64,000 nucleotides of DNA. Source: Saccharum officinarum. Lineage: Eukaryota; Streptophyta; Magnoliopsida; Poales; Poaceae. Both the position numbers and the translations under genes were made by a program. The notes under the pieces were generated by a model. That model saw nothing but the letters and a program-made list of their open reading frames with translations, had not been told where the DNA came from and searched no databases. Every line of letters starts with the position of its first letter. Positions within the stretch are counted from its first letter, which is position 1. This document shows, piece by piece, positions 45,789 through 57,621 of this stretch. The stretch is from NCBI GenBank assembly GCA_020631735.1, contig CM036201.1, forward strand, positions 72,993,253-73,057,252, written 5' to 3'.

Positions 45789-47657
45789 TCAATGTCTTCT
45801 GCTTTTATCATCTCTGAGAGAGAGACAGAGAGAGAGGTGGAGGTTAACAAACCGTGCTTTATCTTTTTGAAAATTCCCATGCATGCCCCTCTCCGTCCAT
45901 ACAAGATGTCCTTTTCAGACCTGCTTTGTAACGCCGTCCTCTTCCTTGTCAAAAAAAGACTCAAGGATAATCTGCCATTTGCTGGCCAAATCAGCACTTG
46001 TTAGTTATCTACATGGATAAATATTTAAGGATGCCTAGATTTCATTCATTGAAGAACACCAAAATTAGAATTTCTCAAAAATTCGTTTTTTTTGTGCAAG
46101 ACAGGGTACAAATGCACACACTCACTACCCCAACAACCACATCCTAAAATTAGAGTTTTTTTTGACTGAATGGGAATCCCCTACCTATTTTTTTTCTTTT
46201 TTCAATTAAATGATAGAATGTTTATGAAGAAAGAGCAAGACACAAAAAGGAAGATTACAGGCAGCCAGGCCTAACAAAAAAGAACCAGAAAGGTTACAAG
46301 TAACTATCCTCCATAAAATTAGAGGTCCTCCAATAGGCAACAGATAATAACTCAATCAAAATATACCAAAAAATTAGGTCCTTTCTAGCGTCTACTTAAA
46401 GATCTCCATTCGGCGAACATTTACACCACTCTTAGTGCTTTGAACTACCATCCACATCATTGTTAAGATATGACCAATACATATAAAATCCTAGTACTAG
46501 CAAGTCATACAATACAGGTGTACTATAAATCAACTCATCATGTGACTCTGCTTTGTACATATCTTAGACACGTTTGCAAAAAAACAAAAGAGGATAAAAA
46601 ATAATTTAGTAGACGGAAGGAAAGGCTACACGTATGATTCCTCTTGCCTCAGGTCAATCCTAGCCACCACTTAGTGCAGCAAGCAAGGCATCTGACGAAC
46701 CTTCATCTGAATTTGAGCAGGACCTTAAAAGATCGAGGGGGCATCTATTCTCCTAATCCTTTTTGTGACCTTTTGCTTGCATTCTTCCTGTGCAGATGAA
46801 AAAAAAAACCCCCATGTGGCCTTGTGGTTTTTTTTTTAGCAATGTGGCCTTGTGGTTGTGGTGTGGGGTAGGCCATAGCTTGTGCTTGTGTATACCAGCC
46901 AGCAAGGTGCAGCATACACAGTGACTCGGTGAGATGAGTGACGGTTCATATGATTGCTGATCACATTCTTCTCTTGATCCAAGACCTGTCTGCCCAGAAT
47001 AAAAATAGTTTTTTTTGGTGCAGGAAAAGGTTTTGGTTTGTTTCAAATTTTAAAAAGGTTTCTTTTTCTCTCTCTCTCAGCTGTTTCAAAAGCGTTTCTT
47101 GGTGCAACTAACTTAATTGTCCCTCAGAGGACATGAGCTTTGTGTGAAGCGTCTAGAGCGGCGTGCATGAAGGTCACGCATAAACGACCGATGACCAAAC
47201 CGACAGAAATTTGTGCAGAAAAAAACGAGCCAAAAATGAATAAAAAAGGACTTTTTTTTGGATACGAAGGATGGAGTCATGGAGTGAAGCTTGCCGTTGG
47301 AGATTTCTCCTTCTTTGGTGAGTTGGAATGGCATGGACCAAAAAAAATTACAAATTGTATATAAACAAAATCAGGTTTGGTAAATAGTAATGCCAAATTT
47401 TTCAGAACCTTTTCTTTTTGACTTTCTCTGAACGATCCAAGCCTGGCTGGTACGGCCACACCTCATCTTCTTATCATCTAGCGTAAGAAACATTGTCCTA
47501 TACATGTATTGCATAAAGTATTTGCGTACCAACAAAAAGAAAGAGGTTTTTAATCTAACAAACTCCCTTGCAGAGAGAGAAAGAGAAGCAGAGAAAAAAT
47601 TGAAGAAAAATAAATTCTCAGTAAAATATATGATGCAAAATAATTTCTAATTTTTAG
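45789..47657. other. intergenic stretch, possible retroposed fragment near 46.2-46.4 kb
   Basis: No gene recognised. On the minus strand, 46400-46185 ends in an A-rich tail (complement of TTTTTTTTCTTTTTTC at about 46190), as in a LINE 3' end or a retroposed transcript. There is no protein similarity, so this is tentative. A GA microsatellite lies at about 45815-45838. Confidence 0.35.
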
Positions 47658-47880
47658 GCACTGCCATAGTTTGGTTCCATATAGCTAACAATTACTAGCT
47701 GCCAAAAATTAACTAATGTTTTACCTACCACTAATTTCTTACCTACCACAGAGGATCCTATAAGTTTGGACTAGCAAGTCACCCAATGTCTTGCCTGTTA
47801 TTTAGCTAACAATTAGCTATTAGTTACTTTTTTTATAGCTAACACAACTAATAGTTAGTTAGCTGGATTCAAACACTTCT
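47658..47880. mobile_element. MITE-like element with TAGCTAACAATTA motifs, tentative
   Basis: AGTTTGGTTCCATATAGCTAACAATTACTAG at the left side and AACTAATAGTTAGTTAGCTGGATTCAAACAC at the right side are imperfectly inverted, a pattern common in grass MITEs. Ends and duplication unresolved. Confidence 0.45.
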
Positions 47881-48781
47881 TAGTTGGAATGAGCTAGCTG
47901 CAGAGACCAATTTTCACAAAGAAAATGAATAAGCGGGGGGTATTATTAGGGAATAGTACTACTTACAAAGAAATGTAGAGCCACACCTGAAATGTGCCGA
48001 GACCAATTTCTATGAAAAAAAAATGCAAACTCTTTCCGGCGCGGGTCGCGCTCTAGCGTGAGTGCGCGACCGCTCTCACACTCTCCCTATCTTTTTCTCC
48101 ATCTCCGACGGCTTAGAAAGGGGTCGTGGGAGGTAGCCAGGCCCGACGGTAGGGACGGGAGAGACGGCGACGAGGCGGGGGCGATGATGATGCCCAGAGC
48201 TAGCGGCGGCGGAGGCAGTCGGGTGGGGTTAGGTGGGGGCGACCATGGCCATGGCGGCAGCAGGAAGGATGGGAAGAAGGAAGCCGGCACAGGCACGGTA
48301 GGGTCTTATCCGAGGCAGTGGAGCTCCGACAAGACCCTACCACACTATGACGGGGCGGTGGGCGGCGACAGTGGGGTCGCGTGACATCGTCGTCCGAAGA
48401 AAATACTACCGCTAACAAAGAAATGTAGGGCCACGTCTGAATTCAGTTTCGCGGGAAAATTAGATTGGTACCATTTAAAGGATCCAAAGTTTTAAGAAAT
48501 AGCATCAAAAGGTCACTCTGTTATCTATTTTTACCATATCTGTTAACTCTCCGTTAAAGTAATGGGAAGTAAAAAAACGAAGTTGTGAACACCCAGCCAA
48601 CTCACGCACAGGCCCAGGTACCCAGGCAACACACGCACCCAGCCCAGCTCACGCGCACACGCACCCAACAGAAGGGAACCGGAGGAGAAGACACGCACGA
48701 TTCTGGTTGGTGCCCGGCGGCGCGTCTCCTCGGGCCAGACTGCAACTCCTCGGGCCTCTGTGCACGCCTCTTTATCTCTTG
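47881..48781. other. intergenic stretch with a GC-rich island
   Basis: 48040-48380 is GC-rich with Gly/Arg/Ala-biased frames in several phases and no domain. The remainder is mixed sequence. No gene called. Confidence 0.4.
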
Positions 48782-49024
48782 AGCCTTGATTAGTTGGCAA
48801 AATTTTTGGTAAAATGTAACTGTAGCACTTTCGTTGTTATTTGATAATTAGTGTTCAATCATGATCTAATTAGGCTTAAAAGATTCGTCTAGTCCATTTC
48901 GTCTAAACTGTGTAATTAGTTTTATTTTTTATCTATATTTAATGCTTCATGCATACGTCTAAAGATTCGATGTGACGGAGAATCTACTGTTCTTTTGCAA
49001 AAAATTTTGGAACCAAACTGGGCC
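48782..49024 (+). mobile_element. Tourist-like MITE
   Basis: Ends AGCCTTGATTAG and CCAAACTGGGCC. TTG occurs at 48779-48781 and 49025-49027. Internal blocks closely match the copy at 22048-22286. Confidence 0.8.
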
Positions 49025-49062
49025 TTGTTCCATCTCCTCGAGCTATCATTTCTTAGCTCTAG

Positions 49063-49304
49063 GTCCTGTTTAGTTCCCAGAAAATTTTGCAAAATTTTTC
49101 AGATTCCCCGTCACATCGAATCTTTAACACATGTATGAAGCATTAAATATAGATAAAAAATAAAACTAATTACACAGTTTAGACGAAATGAACGAGACGA
49201 ATCTTTTAAGCCTAATTAAACCATAATTTGACACTAATTGCCAAATAACCACGAAAATCGCTACAGTATCGTTTTGCCAAAAATTTTGGAACTCAACCGG
49301 CCCC
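49063..49304 (-). mobile_element. Tourist-like MITE
   Basis: Reverse copy with GTCCTGTTTAGTTCCC at the left and AACCGGCCCC at the right. TAG occurs at 49060-49062 and 49305-49307. It lies 38 bp from the previous copy in opposite orientation. Confidence 0.8.
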
Positions 49305-49503
49305 TAGTTAACGGAGAGTTAACAGCCCCTACCCTCTCCTTTCCTCTCTCTCCTCCCCACTCCCTCTCTCTCTCATCGCCGGTGATTTGTCCTCTCCTCT
49401 TTGAAGCCTTTTGACCGTTGTAGTTGTAGCCCCTCTCTCTCTCTCCCCTTCCGTTTCCCTGCCACTCCACACACTCTCTCCCTACCTCTGCAGACTGCAC
49501 AAA

Positions 49504-49768
49504 GGTGTTTAGATCCTAAATTCTCCCCCAAATTCTACTATGCAAAAAGAAGATTCCCCATCACATCAAAATGCCGGCAAATGCATGGAGTACTAAATGT
49601 AGATGAAATCAAAAACTAATTGCACAGTTTTGTTGTACTTTACGAGACAAACATTTTGAGTCTAATTAATCAATTTTTAAACAAATTTTTACACTAGAAA
49701 ACAAAAGTTGCTACAGTGTTCACCCGTGCCCGATTCGGGCTCCATTTTTTTGGCATCTGAACACGGCC
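49504..49768 (-). mobile_element. Tourist-like MITE beside the DUF630/632 leader
   Basis: CACATCAAAATG subfamily, with ends GGTGTTTAGATCC and GCATCTGAACACGGCC. AAA occurs at 49501-49503 and 49769-49771. It ends just before the sequence that looks like the first leader exon of the downstream gene. Confidence 0.8.
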
Positions 49769-49771
49769 AAA

Positions 49772-51527
49772 GCCTCCATCGTCTTCCACTCCTCGTTCTT
49801 GTTCACACAGCAGCAGCCTCCTGGAAAAGAGAAGGCCGTCTCCCTCACTCTCTCTCAGGTATACCTCCGATTCTTATTCTAATCCGAATGCATACACGCA
49901 GCTCGCGCGCATCCTGCCTTTTGTTCTGTTAAATTAATGTTTGCAATCGGTGCGGCCGGGGTGAGAAATCTGTGGGGGCCAATGCGAGTAAAGAGAGAAA
50001 GAAAGAGCGAGAGGCGGAAGGAATGGATTCGTTCTTGTAGAGCTAGCTGCTCCCGATCTTTAGAATACCGCGCGTCCTTTTGAGCGCTTCAAGAACATCT
50101 GTGCCGTCCCTGGTTTCTCTTCTCGGTACGCCCTCCCTCTGTTTTATCTTCCGTTCGGACCGTTCCTCGTCGCCTTTGCTTCCTTCGCACTTCACAATGA
50201 TGTCTGCCTGTTCCAGCGTTCCTGCTCACTCGGCCTTCGTTCTCCTTTTTTTTTTCTTTGCATTTTTCTTGTCGCCGTTCGATCTTTGGTGTGGCAATCG
50301 GCGAGAGGGGAATTGTTCACGGTTCTTGCAGCAACAGTGTTTGATGTTTCTGTTCTTTTTTTTTCGTCTCCTCCTGATTTTTCCTCCCATCTCCTTCGCC
50401 TGGTTCCTCGTATCTTCGGCGTTCGTCAGGATTGCGCTGTGGTTTTTCAGATTGTTGTGGAATTAGTCTTTTCAACCAACCAACACATCCCTTGAGCCAC
50501 TAAGAGCCCGTGACCTCTCTCTCTCTCTCTCAATGTGCAAAGAGACAAAGTTATTATTAGCTATAAATCATCACCAGAATTTTGGGCTTTACCTGCAGTT
50601 TTGTATGTTTCTATGTTTTACTTTTGCCAACTGCATAGACAACTGAATACGACTACTCCATCCAGGTCCACCTGTTTGTACAGTGTTGAATTTACTGTTA
50701 AAATCTTCAGCGGCTGACCCCTGATTTTACCTATATGATATCTTTTTTATTGCTTTTTGTGTCTGTCTATAGTTTAAAGACATTAATGATGGCAATATTT
50801 GTGCTAATCTCCCTGAAACAAAATGTGGCATTGTACTCGCACTGCTAGTTTTCAAGGCGCTGTCCTCACCCGGCATCTTACAGTGTTCTGAACTTAATTA
50901 AGTTTGGTTGTCGAGTCCGTTTACTGTGACCATCATTATGCAAGGAGCAGAAGGTAGGCCCCTTCATCTCTGCTGGGCCAGGATTATATTCTTCACTTTC
51001 ATGCTTCCTTAGTCTTCTTTTAGGAGAAAAAATAATTTGGTTGCTACCGAACAAATGTGTAGTGCAGTGTAGGGCATGTTGCAGTGGGGCATTCCATTTG
51101 CAAAGGATCGTCTTTCTGATGTCTTGTAGTTTTCATTCCACTTTTGGGAATGACAGTTTCAGTGTTTTCGACTTGCACATGGATAACCTATGCTTGAGTT
51201 CATTGTTGATACATGTAGTAAGCTTAGTGTATGTGATCATTCCGCATCATCACTGTTGTTTCTGAAATCTCTGAAACTTGCCAAATTGTAGGATTGTGGT
51301 CCAGGTCATCTCCCCATTCACTGGCTTCAGCAGCAGTGTTCTTGCTGGCAACAAGTGACCTTTCTACAGTTTTAGGTAATTTCCACAGTGATGGATGAAG
51401 CAATACCTGGTTTCCTGAAGCTGAAACTTTTCTGTAACATTTTGTCATTTTTCTCCTCACGTTCAAAGCTCAGAGATTATGATCCAAGCATGACTGGTCC
51501 TTGAACACTATACAAGGCTTTGGAGAG
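49772..51527 (+). other. 5' leader region of the DUF630/632 gene, probably spliced
   Basis: A CT-rich stretch ends in CTCTCAG|GTATAC (49858|49859), a good donor, so a first non-coding exon followed by a long leader intron is plausible. CT microsatellites occur at about 49432-49447 and 50516-50532. No open frame with a domain lies in between. The exon carrying the ATG probably begins a few tens to hundreds of bases upstream of 51528. Confidence 0.5.
51479..51504 (+). other. two overlapping minimal upstream ORFs
   Basis: ATGATCCAAGCATGA (51479-51493) and ATGACTGGTCCTTGA (51490-51504) are each four codons plus stop. They overlap by four bases in ATGA fashion and sit 24 nt before the main ATG at 51528. 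If they are in the mature leader they could lower translation of the main frame. Confidence 0.45.
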
Positions 51528-54500
51528 ATGGGATGTGCTGCTTCCAGGTTAGAAGATGAGGAGGCTGTCAAGATGTGCCGGGACAGAAGGGACTTCATCA
51601 AGCAGGCACTGGAGCAACGCAACCGATTTGCATCTTCTCACATTGCTTACATCGAGTCCCTGAAGCGTGTTTCAATGGCTCTCCAACGGTTTGTTGCTGG
51701 AGATGATCAACATGAGCTCATCTTCGATACATTCATCTCTCCTGTCAAGCAACAGAAGCCAGAGATGCTTGGGCTGCCTTATGGTTCATATGAGAAGAGA
51801 ACCATTCATGTCTCAAGATACCTGAGGTCAGGACCTAACGCATCACTGTCAGTTGAGGAGCACCCACGACCAGTGGAAACAGTCCGTGTTGAGTCACATT
51901 ACCCTATGGACAATGACAGTGGCATGGATAGGTTCTTACCAATGCACTCACCGGTGAGATCGTCTTCATACTACCCACCACCTTATAACAGGCCAAGCTA
52001 CCCACCTCCATCGGCCCAGGAACCAGTTAGGAATTCTTCTTCCCATTACATGTCTTATGACAGGCCAAGCTATGCACCTTCATCACCCCAGGAGGCAATG
52101 AGGACTTCTTATTATGGATCTTATGACAGGCCAAGCTACCCATCAACATCACCCCAGGAGTCACAGAGGAATTCTTATCACGTGCCATATGACAGGCCAA
52201 GCTACCCACCTCCGTCACCCCAGGAGCAGGAATCATCACCGTGGGACTTCTTCTGGAACCCATTCTCATCGCTGGACAGCTTTGCATATCCCCGCCCTCG
52301 GAGTAGCTACGACAATGTGGTCACTGATGATGAACTTGCGAGGTTACAACGGGTACGAGAGGAGGAAGGAATTCCAGAACTTGAAGAGGAAGATGATGAG
52401 TGTCAAGAGCATATACAAATGCACAGAAAAGAGGAAAAAGAAGAGCATGACAATGCAGATGATGATGAAGATGAAGATGATGAGGAAGATGATGACGAGG
52501 AATGTGAGCATTCAGATGAGTGTATGGTTTCTAACGAGGGCACTTGCTCTGTGAATTTTGATGCCAATATGAAGCAAGAAACAAAGGGATTTGAATCCAA
52601 AGGTATTCAGTGTACTGAAGCACCAGAACCTCGCAAAACAGTAGAACTTGAGATAAAGGCACACAAGAAAGAACTGATGAGAAACAGAGTAGCAAATGCA
52701 GAAGAAACTCCTGGTTTCACAGTATATCTGAATCGAAGGCCAGCAAGCTTGGTTGAGGCCATGAAGGATATCGACTGTCAGTTCTTGGGGATATGTGATG
52801 CTGCTCGGGAAATCTCAGTAATGTTGGAGGCAAGTAGAGTTCAGTACTCAACCTCAAACGATCTTTCTGGTACTGCTTTTACGATCCAATACTGAAATTA
52901 CTTTAAAGATCCAGATTTGACACTTACTGAACATAGCTTGTCAATTGTATATTGCAGCGAAGATGCTGAACCCAGTTGCACTTTTGCGCTCTGCGTCATC
53001 GCGTTCATCATCTTCTCGTTTCCTTCTTGCTCCCTCTAGCTCAATAGATGATCTCTATGACAATGAGACTAGCAGCTGTTACTCTGAAGAATCTTGTAGT
53101 ACCATGTCTGGAAGTCACCACTCGACCTTAGATAGACTTTATACATGGGAGAAGAAATTATACAAAGAAGTAAAGGTATGATCTCTGTCAGGAACTTACA
53201 CCAGTAGACAAATGCAAGGGAAAGCCATAACTGTTTTGGTCACTTGCAGGCAGGTGAGCGGTTAAGAATCGAGTATGAGAAGAGGTTGACACATTTGAGG
53301 AACCAAGATGTGAAAGGCGAAGAACCTTCCTCTGTTGATAAGACTTGCGCAGCATTGAGAAGCTTGCATACTCGGCTGAAGGTGTCAATACACACAGTTC
53401 AGTCAATATCAAGAAGGATTGAAATTCTAAGGGATGAGGAACTGCATCCTCAGCTTATGGAGTTGATTCAAGGGTATGGTTCTGTTCATCCTAGGGATTC
53501 TGCAAATGAAAATTTTCTATGTACCATTATCACTTGCAAATGACTCAAATTTTTTTCTTGGAGCCACATAAGTTAGAAATAAAATGTTAATTGTTGGAAA
53601 ATGTCCATAATAAAGACTAAATAGTAAACACAGCCAATTAAGAGCGCCCAACTTCTGTTATTAGCTGAAGTTTACTATTGACGTCGTCTAAGTTTTCAGT
53701 TAATGTAAAGATGAACAGCTTGTGATCTGAAGGAATGTGCTTTTTTAAGAATAGATAAATGACAAAAACGAATAACTCATCTGTGTATTGAGTATTGACC
53801 AAACGGGGAAATGCTAGAACAATCTTAAAGCTTATTATAAATTAATCAAGTAGTTTGGGGGTAGTGTATCTAACAATAATCATCATTTAACTGTTAGTAT
53901 TTTACAAGACTTTTTGCATGGAAGCTCTAAAACCCTTTCTGAGAGTGTAAACTGAAAGCAGAAACAGACCATAAGATTCAAAGATCAAAAGGAGGGCAAT
54001 ATTACATAAACTCATTGCTGACAGGCTTGCATTGCAAAGTCAACTTCATTTGCGTAGCACGTAGCAGAACACTACAAGGTCTAGAAGTCTAAACAGAATC
54101 TTTTGCTATTAGCATACTTAAATCACACAAAATGAAACATACTTAAATCACACAAAATGAAACATAACTAGAGCCAACAAAAGAGCTGTATTCTGATCAA
54201 ACTCTGTTTACTCATGTATCAACTGATCATAACTCTATAATAGATGAGCAGACAGAATACCTTAAACCTTAGCCTTTTACACTGAAAATCTGGTAAGCAA
54301 CATCAAGGAAATAGCATATAATTCTGCATAACCACAACTGGAACTGAGTAACTGACCTTTTGTTACGCAGGTTATCGCGGATGTGGCGCGCCATGGCTGA
54401 ACGCCACAAAGTTCAGAAGCGAACCATCGAGGACGCCAAACTTCTCTTCCTCCAGCACCACCCCTCGGCCGCCACTGCCATCTCCCTTGGTCCACTAGAG

Positions 54501-54974
54501 GCTGCAACTCCCCCACCGGCTGCCTTGGCATTGGAATCCGAGATCCAGGCCTGGCGAGGAGCCCTGGAGACCTGGTTGTTTGCGCAGCGCGCCTATGCGC
54601 GCGCACTAGCCGCGTGGGCGCGACGATGCCTCGGCATCAGCAGGGCGGCACGGCCCAGCCATCCGCTGCCGCCGGCGTTCCTAGTGTGCATGGAGTGGGG
54701 GCGCGCGGTTGACGCGGCCACTGAGGCACGAGTGATAGACGGTTTGGACTTCTTTGTCGCCGGCGTCGGGTCAGTGTGCTCGGGCGCGGCCACCGGGATG
54801 GAGGGCATGGCTGGGCGGGTGCTGTGTGCTGGCATGGCAGCGGTCACTGGCGCCATGGCGGAGTTCGCAGCGGCGTCTGCGGACAGCTATGACGCAGCTG
54901 TCACAGCTGTGATCACCGCGGCGCGTGCGCCGGAGCGCGGGAAAGAGAACGGCATCGGAGAACTGGAACGCTAG
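51528..54974 (+). CDS. DUF630/DUF632 protein (NRG2-type), predicted myristoylated
   Basis: Four exons: 51528-52869, 52958-53175, 53250-53473 and 54371-54974 (stop). They total 2388 nt, 795 residues, phases consistent. The N-terminus MGCAASRLEDEEAV is the DUF630 start with a Gly2 myristoylation context; KMCRDRRDFIKQALEQR follows. Residues about 150-235 contain four tandem Tyr/Pro-rich units (YDRPSYPPPSPQE-like), then WDFFWNPF. An acidic region at about 284-332 is followed by the DUF632 domain from about residue 420 (DCQFLGICDAAREISVMLEASR) to about 740, including LYTWEKKLYKEVK, RLRIEYEKRL, LIQGLSRMWRAMAE and AWRGALETWLFAQRAYARALAAW. Arabidopsis NRG2 in this family acts in nitrate signalling; others affect growth. 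The role here is inferred only by family. The large third intron (53474-54370) appears empty of genes. Confidence 0.92.
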
Positions 54975-55479
54975 GAAAATGCTGTGGCGGTTGCTTTGTT
55001 GGTTGACACCATGACATAGAGTGGCTCACCTTTGTGATAACGATGAGTAGGAGATGAAATTAAGCATGCAGTTACAGATGTAGTCTTGTGATTGATAAGA
55101 ATGCTATTACAAGGCTACCTATTCTTGCTAGTGATTGCTTATAGGTTCAGCACTTGTGGTCTTCATCTCTTTTTGGTTTTTTTTAGAAAAAGAAAAGTCA
55201 CGTAAGACCACATACAACCAAATTCTTATAAGGTTTTCATCTCAATGGCAGATCACAAATTAAAGGGAAGATAACGCAAAATGAAAATAAATAAATAAAA
55301 TTACATCCTATTACGTCCATCCAGGATAAAGACGTCGACTTCTGGGACAACCATCTACTGTTGTCTTTTCCTTTCTTGCAAAAATTGCTGCCACTGCTTC
55401 TTGCTCCTCGCTCGCCAGCCCCCGCCAGCGGCTGCCTCGCTGCCGATAGCGTTGTCCACCTTCCAGCCCCACCCCTCGA
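54975..55479. other. 3' flank of the DUF630/632 gene
   Basis: No gene recognised. It contains the 3' UTR and unremarkable sequence leading into a GC-rich repeat. Confidence 0.4.
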
Positions 55480-56398
55480 CCCCGTCCTCCTCATCCTCAT
55501 CCTTGCCCCCGCCGCTGCCCACCTCCCTGCTGCGGCCGCGGAGCTCCGGTGAGACCCTACCACCCGCGGCGATCTCCTTCTTCCCCTCGCCCCCTCTCGC
55601 CGCCGCCATGGCCATGGGTGTCCCCGCTCTGACCTGGCCCAGCTACCTCCTACGTCGCTGGAACCCTAACGCCGTCCTCCCGCCATCTCCACCGCCCACC
55701 TCTCCCGAGCCCCTTCTAAGCTCATCGGAGTTGGAGAGAGAAGATGGCACACCACATGTTGCCCGTCCCTGGTAGGGTTGTGGGCGGTGGTGGATTGCCG
55801 TTGACTGCAAGGGGGAAGATGGTGCCACATCGGATCATGCGCCCCTCCGTTCCACGTCGCCGCAGTTGCTGCATCTCAAGTGAACATCATTGGAGTTGGG
55901 GAAGAAGAGAGGGAGAGAGAGAGAGAGAGGAGAAATGGATGGGGAACGAAAGGGAGAAGAAGGGGATAAAAATGGTGGAACCCACCTTGAAGCCCCACCC
56001 ATCGCCCCACCCTCCTCGTCCTCGCCCCCGCCATTGCCCACCACCCCGCCACCCTCGCCACCTCGTATGCCCCCGGAACCCTAACGCTGTCCCCACCGCC
56101 TGCCTCTCCCGAGCCCCTTCTAAGCCCATCGGAGTTGGGGAAGAAGAGAGGGACGGAGAGAGAGAGAGAGAGAGAAGATGGCGCACCACATGTCGCTGTC
56201 CCTGGTAGGGTTGGGGGTGGTGGTGGATTGCTGTTGACTGCAAGGGGGAAGATGGCGCTGCGGCGGATCCTGTGCCCCTCCGTGCCACGCCGCCACCGTT
56301 GCTGCATCACAAGTGAACATCCTTGGAGTTGGGGAAGAAGAGAGAGAGGGGGGGGGGAGAAATGGATGGGGAAATAAAAGGAAGAAGAAGGGGAACAA
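55480..56398. repeat. GC-rich tandem duplication, ~434-bp period
   Basis: 55743-55978 recurs at 56177-56398 with an offset of 434 bp. Shared blocks include GATGGCNCACCACATGT, GACTGCAAGGGGGAAGATGG and GTTGCTGCATC then AAGTGAACATC. The text before each (CCCTAACGC..GTCC, CTCTCCCGAGCCCCTTCTAA) also recurs. GA microsatellites and a G-run (about 56346-56357) sit at the unit ends. Frames inside are proline- or serine-rich by composition and inconsistent between copies, so no gene is called. Confidence 0.75.
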
Positions 56399-57365
56399 AG
56401 ACAATGCCAAAAAAAAAATTACAAGTTTCCCCCCAAAAAAGATCTTTACATGTACACCAGATCGCCTAAATGATGTTAATAAACCCCACATAAATTAAAT
56501 GGCATTCTTTTTGCCTTATGCCTTGTACCAAAACCCAACAGCTACGTGATATGTTCCCCAAATAGTCTTAACATGGTAGAAGAAAAAAGGGTATTTAATT
56601 GTTTTATTACGGTCACAGAAACTAAATTTTCAACTACTAATTCAATTCCCTTTACCTAAATTACCTTTCATTAAAATAATACCCCCTCTGTAGATAACAA
56701 AGAAAAAAATTGATCTTTTGAGGAAGTTTTAGCTTCCATATGTATGAATTCAGTACTATTCGTCCAAAAAACAAAGCTTTCCAAAATATGGTCGATGGTG
56801 TTGGGGAAATCAGTTGATTGACCTTTTAAAAAAACAGTCATGCATGTACATCCGCCTGGTGTTGTGTCTCACTAACTGATGAACCAGATAGCTCCAACGT
56901 TCAACAGGGAAATGGTATAAAAACAGTCCACTGTATAAAAACAAAGAACAAAACTGCTTCCTAATCACATGACAAGAAGCCAAGAGTCTGCAATTCTGCA
57001 TGCACTCTTCTAACAGAAATGAAATAATCACCTAAAAATACTAGCTATATGTCGGCTTATAGAAAAGAACAACGACCTTGATTCCTCGCATTCTCGCCCT
57101 TCATTCACTGCTTGCTTGATACAGTTGACTACTTGAGCCGCACCTTCCTCAAGTAGTCTTGCCCTGTGGTATAGACGACAACCTCTGGTATCGATCCTTT
57201 AGCTTCAATATAGCATCTGTCCAGAAAATATCTTCTACTCCGATCCAGACCCAAGGAGTCAAGAAAAAGTATATATACATGTTCATCTAAAACCAAAAGC
57301 CTATGGATTCTCACGCTTCACCATAAAAAAAGTCGGCTGGGATTTATTATGCATCAGCTTTATAA
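56399..57365. other. intergenic stretch, no gene recognised
   Basis: AT-rich, with short frames only. Possible 3' regulatory sequence of the minus-strand gene at 57622-60776, but no signal was identified. Confidence 0.4.
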
Positions 57366-57600
57366 TATTTTTTGATGAAACAGGAGGGGTTTTAACCCCT
57401 CCTGGAAATTTTATTAAAATAAAGGGGACCAAAAGTCAAGTAATACAAAGCCTTAACAAGAGTGTTCAGGGGTACAAGATAAGATTAAGAAATCCATGGT
57501 CTCTCTAGACACAATCCTTAAGGCATGGAAGTCTGGAACACAATACACATACACTCCATTACCAGACAACCACAATATACACGCATTAACCACACAGATG
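57366..57600 (-). mobile_element. possible LINE 3'-end fragment with hairpin
   Basis: On the minus strand the sequence runs through TTTTGGTCCCCTTTATTTTAATAAAATTTCC to a perfect inverted repeat, CAGGAGGGGTT / AACCCCTCCTG at 57382-57405. It then has GTTTCATCAAAAAA. Such 'AATAAAATTTCC + GC hairpin + CATCAAAA' ends are frequent at the 3' ends of grass LINEs. It may also serve as the 3' UTR of the adjacent gene. No LINE coding part was found next to it. Confidence 0.4.
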
Positions 57601-57621
57601 AATATTATTCACCCCTGATGA

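Noticed and set aside
55401..56310. Several 100-150-residue frames on both strands
   Set aside because: They follow from GC-rich and GA-repeat composition of a tandem duplication and are not preserved in the same phase between the two copies.
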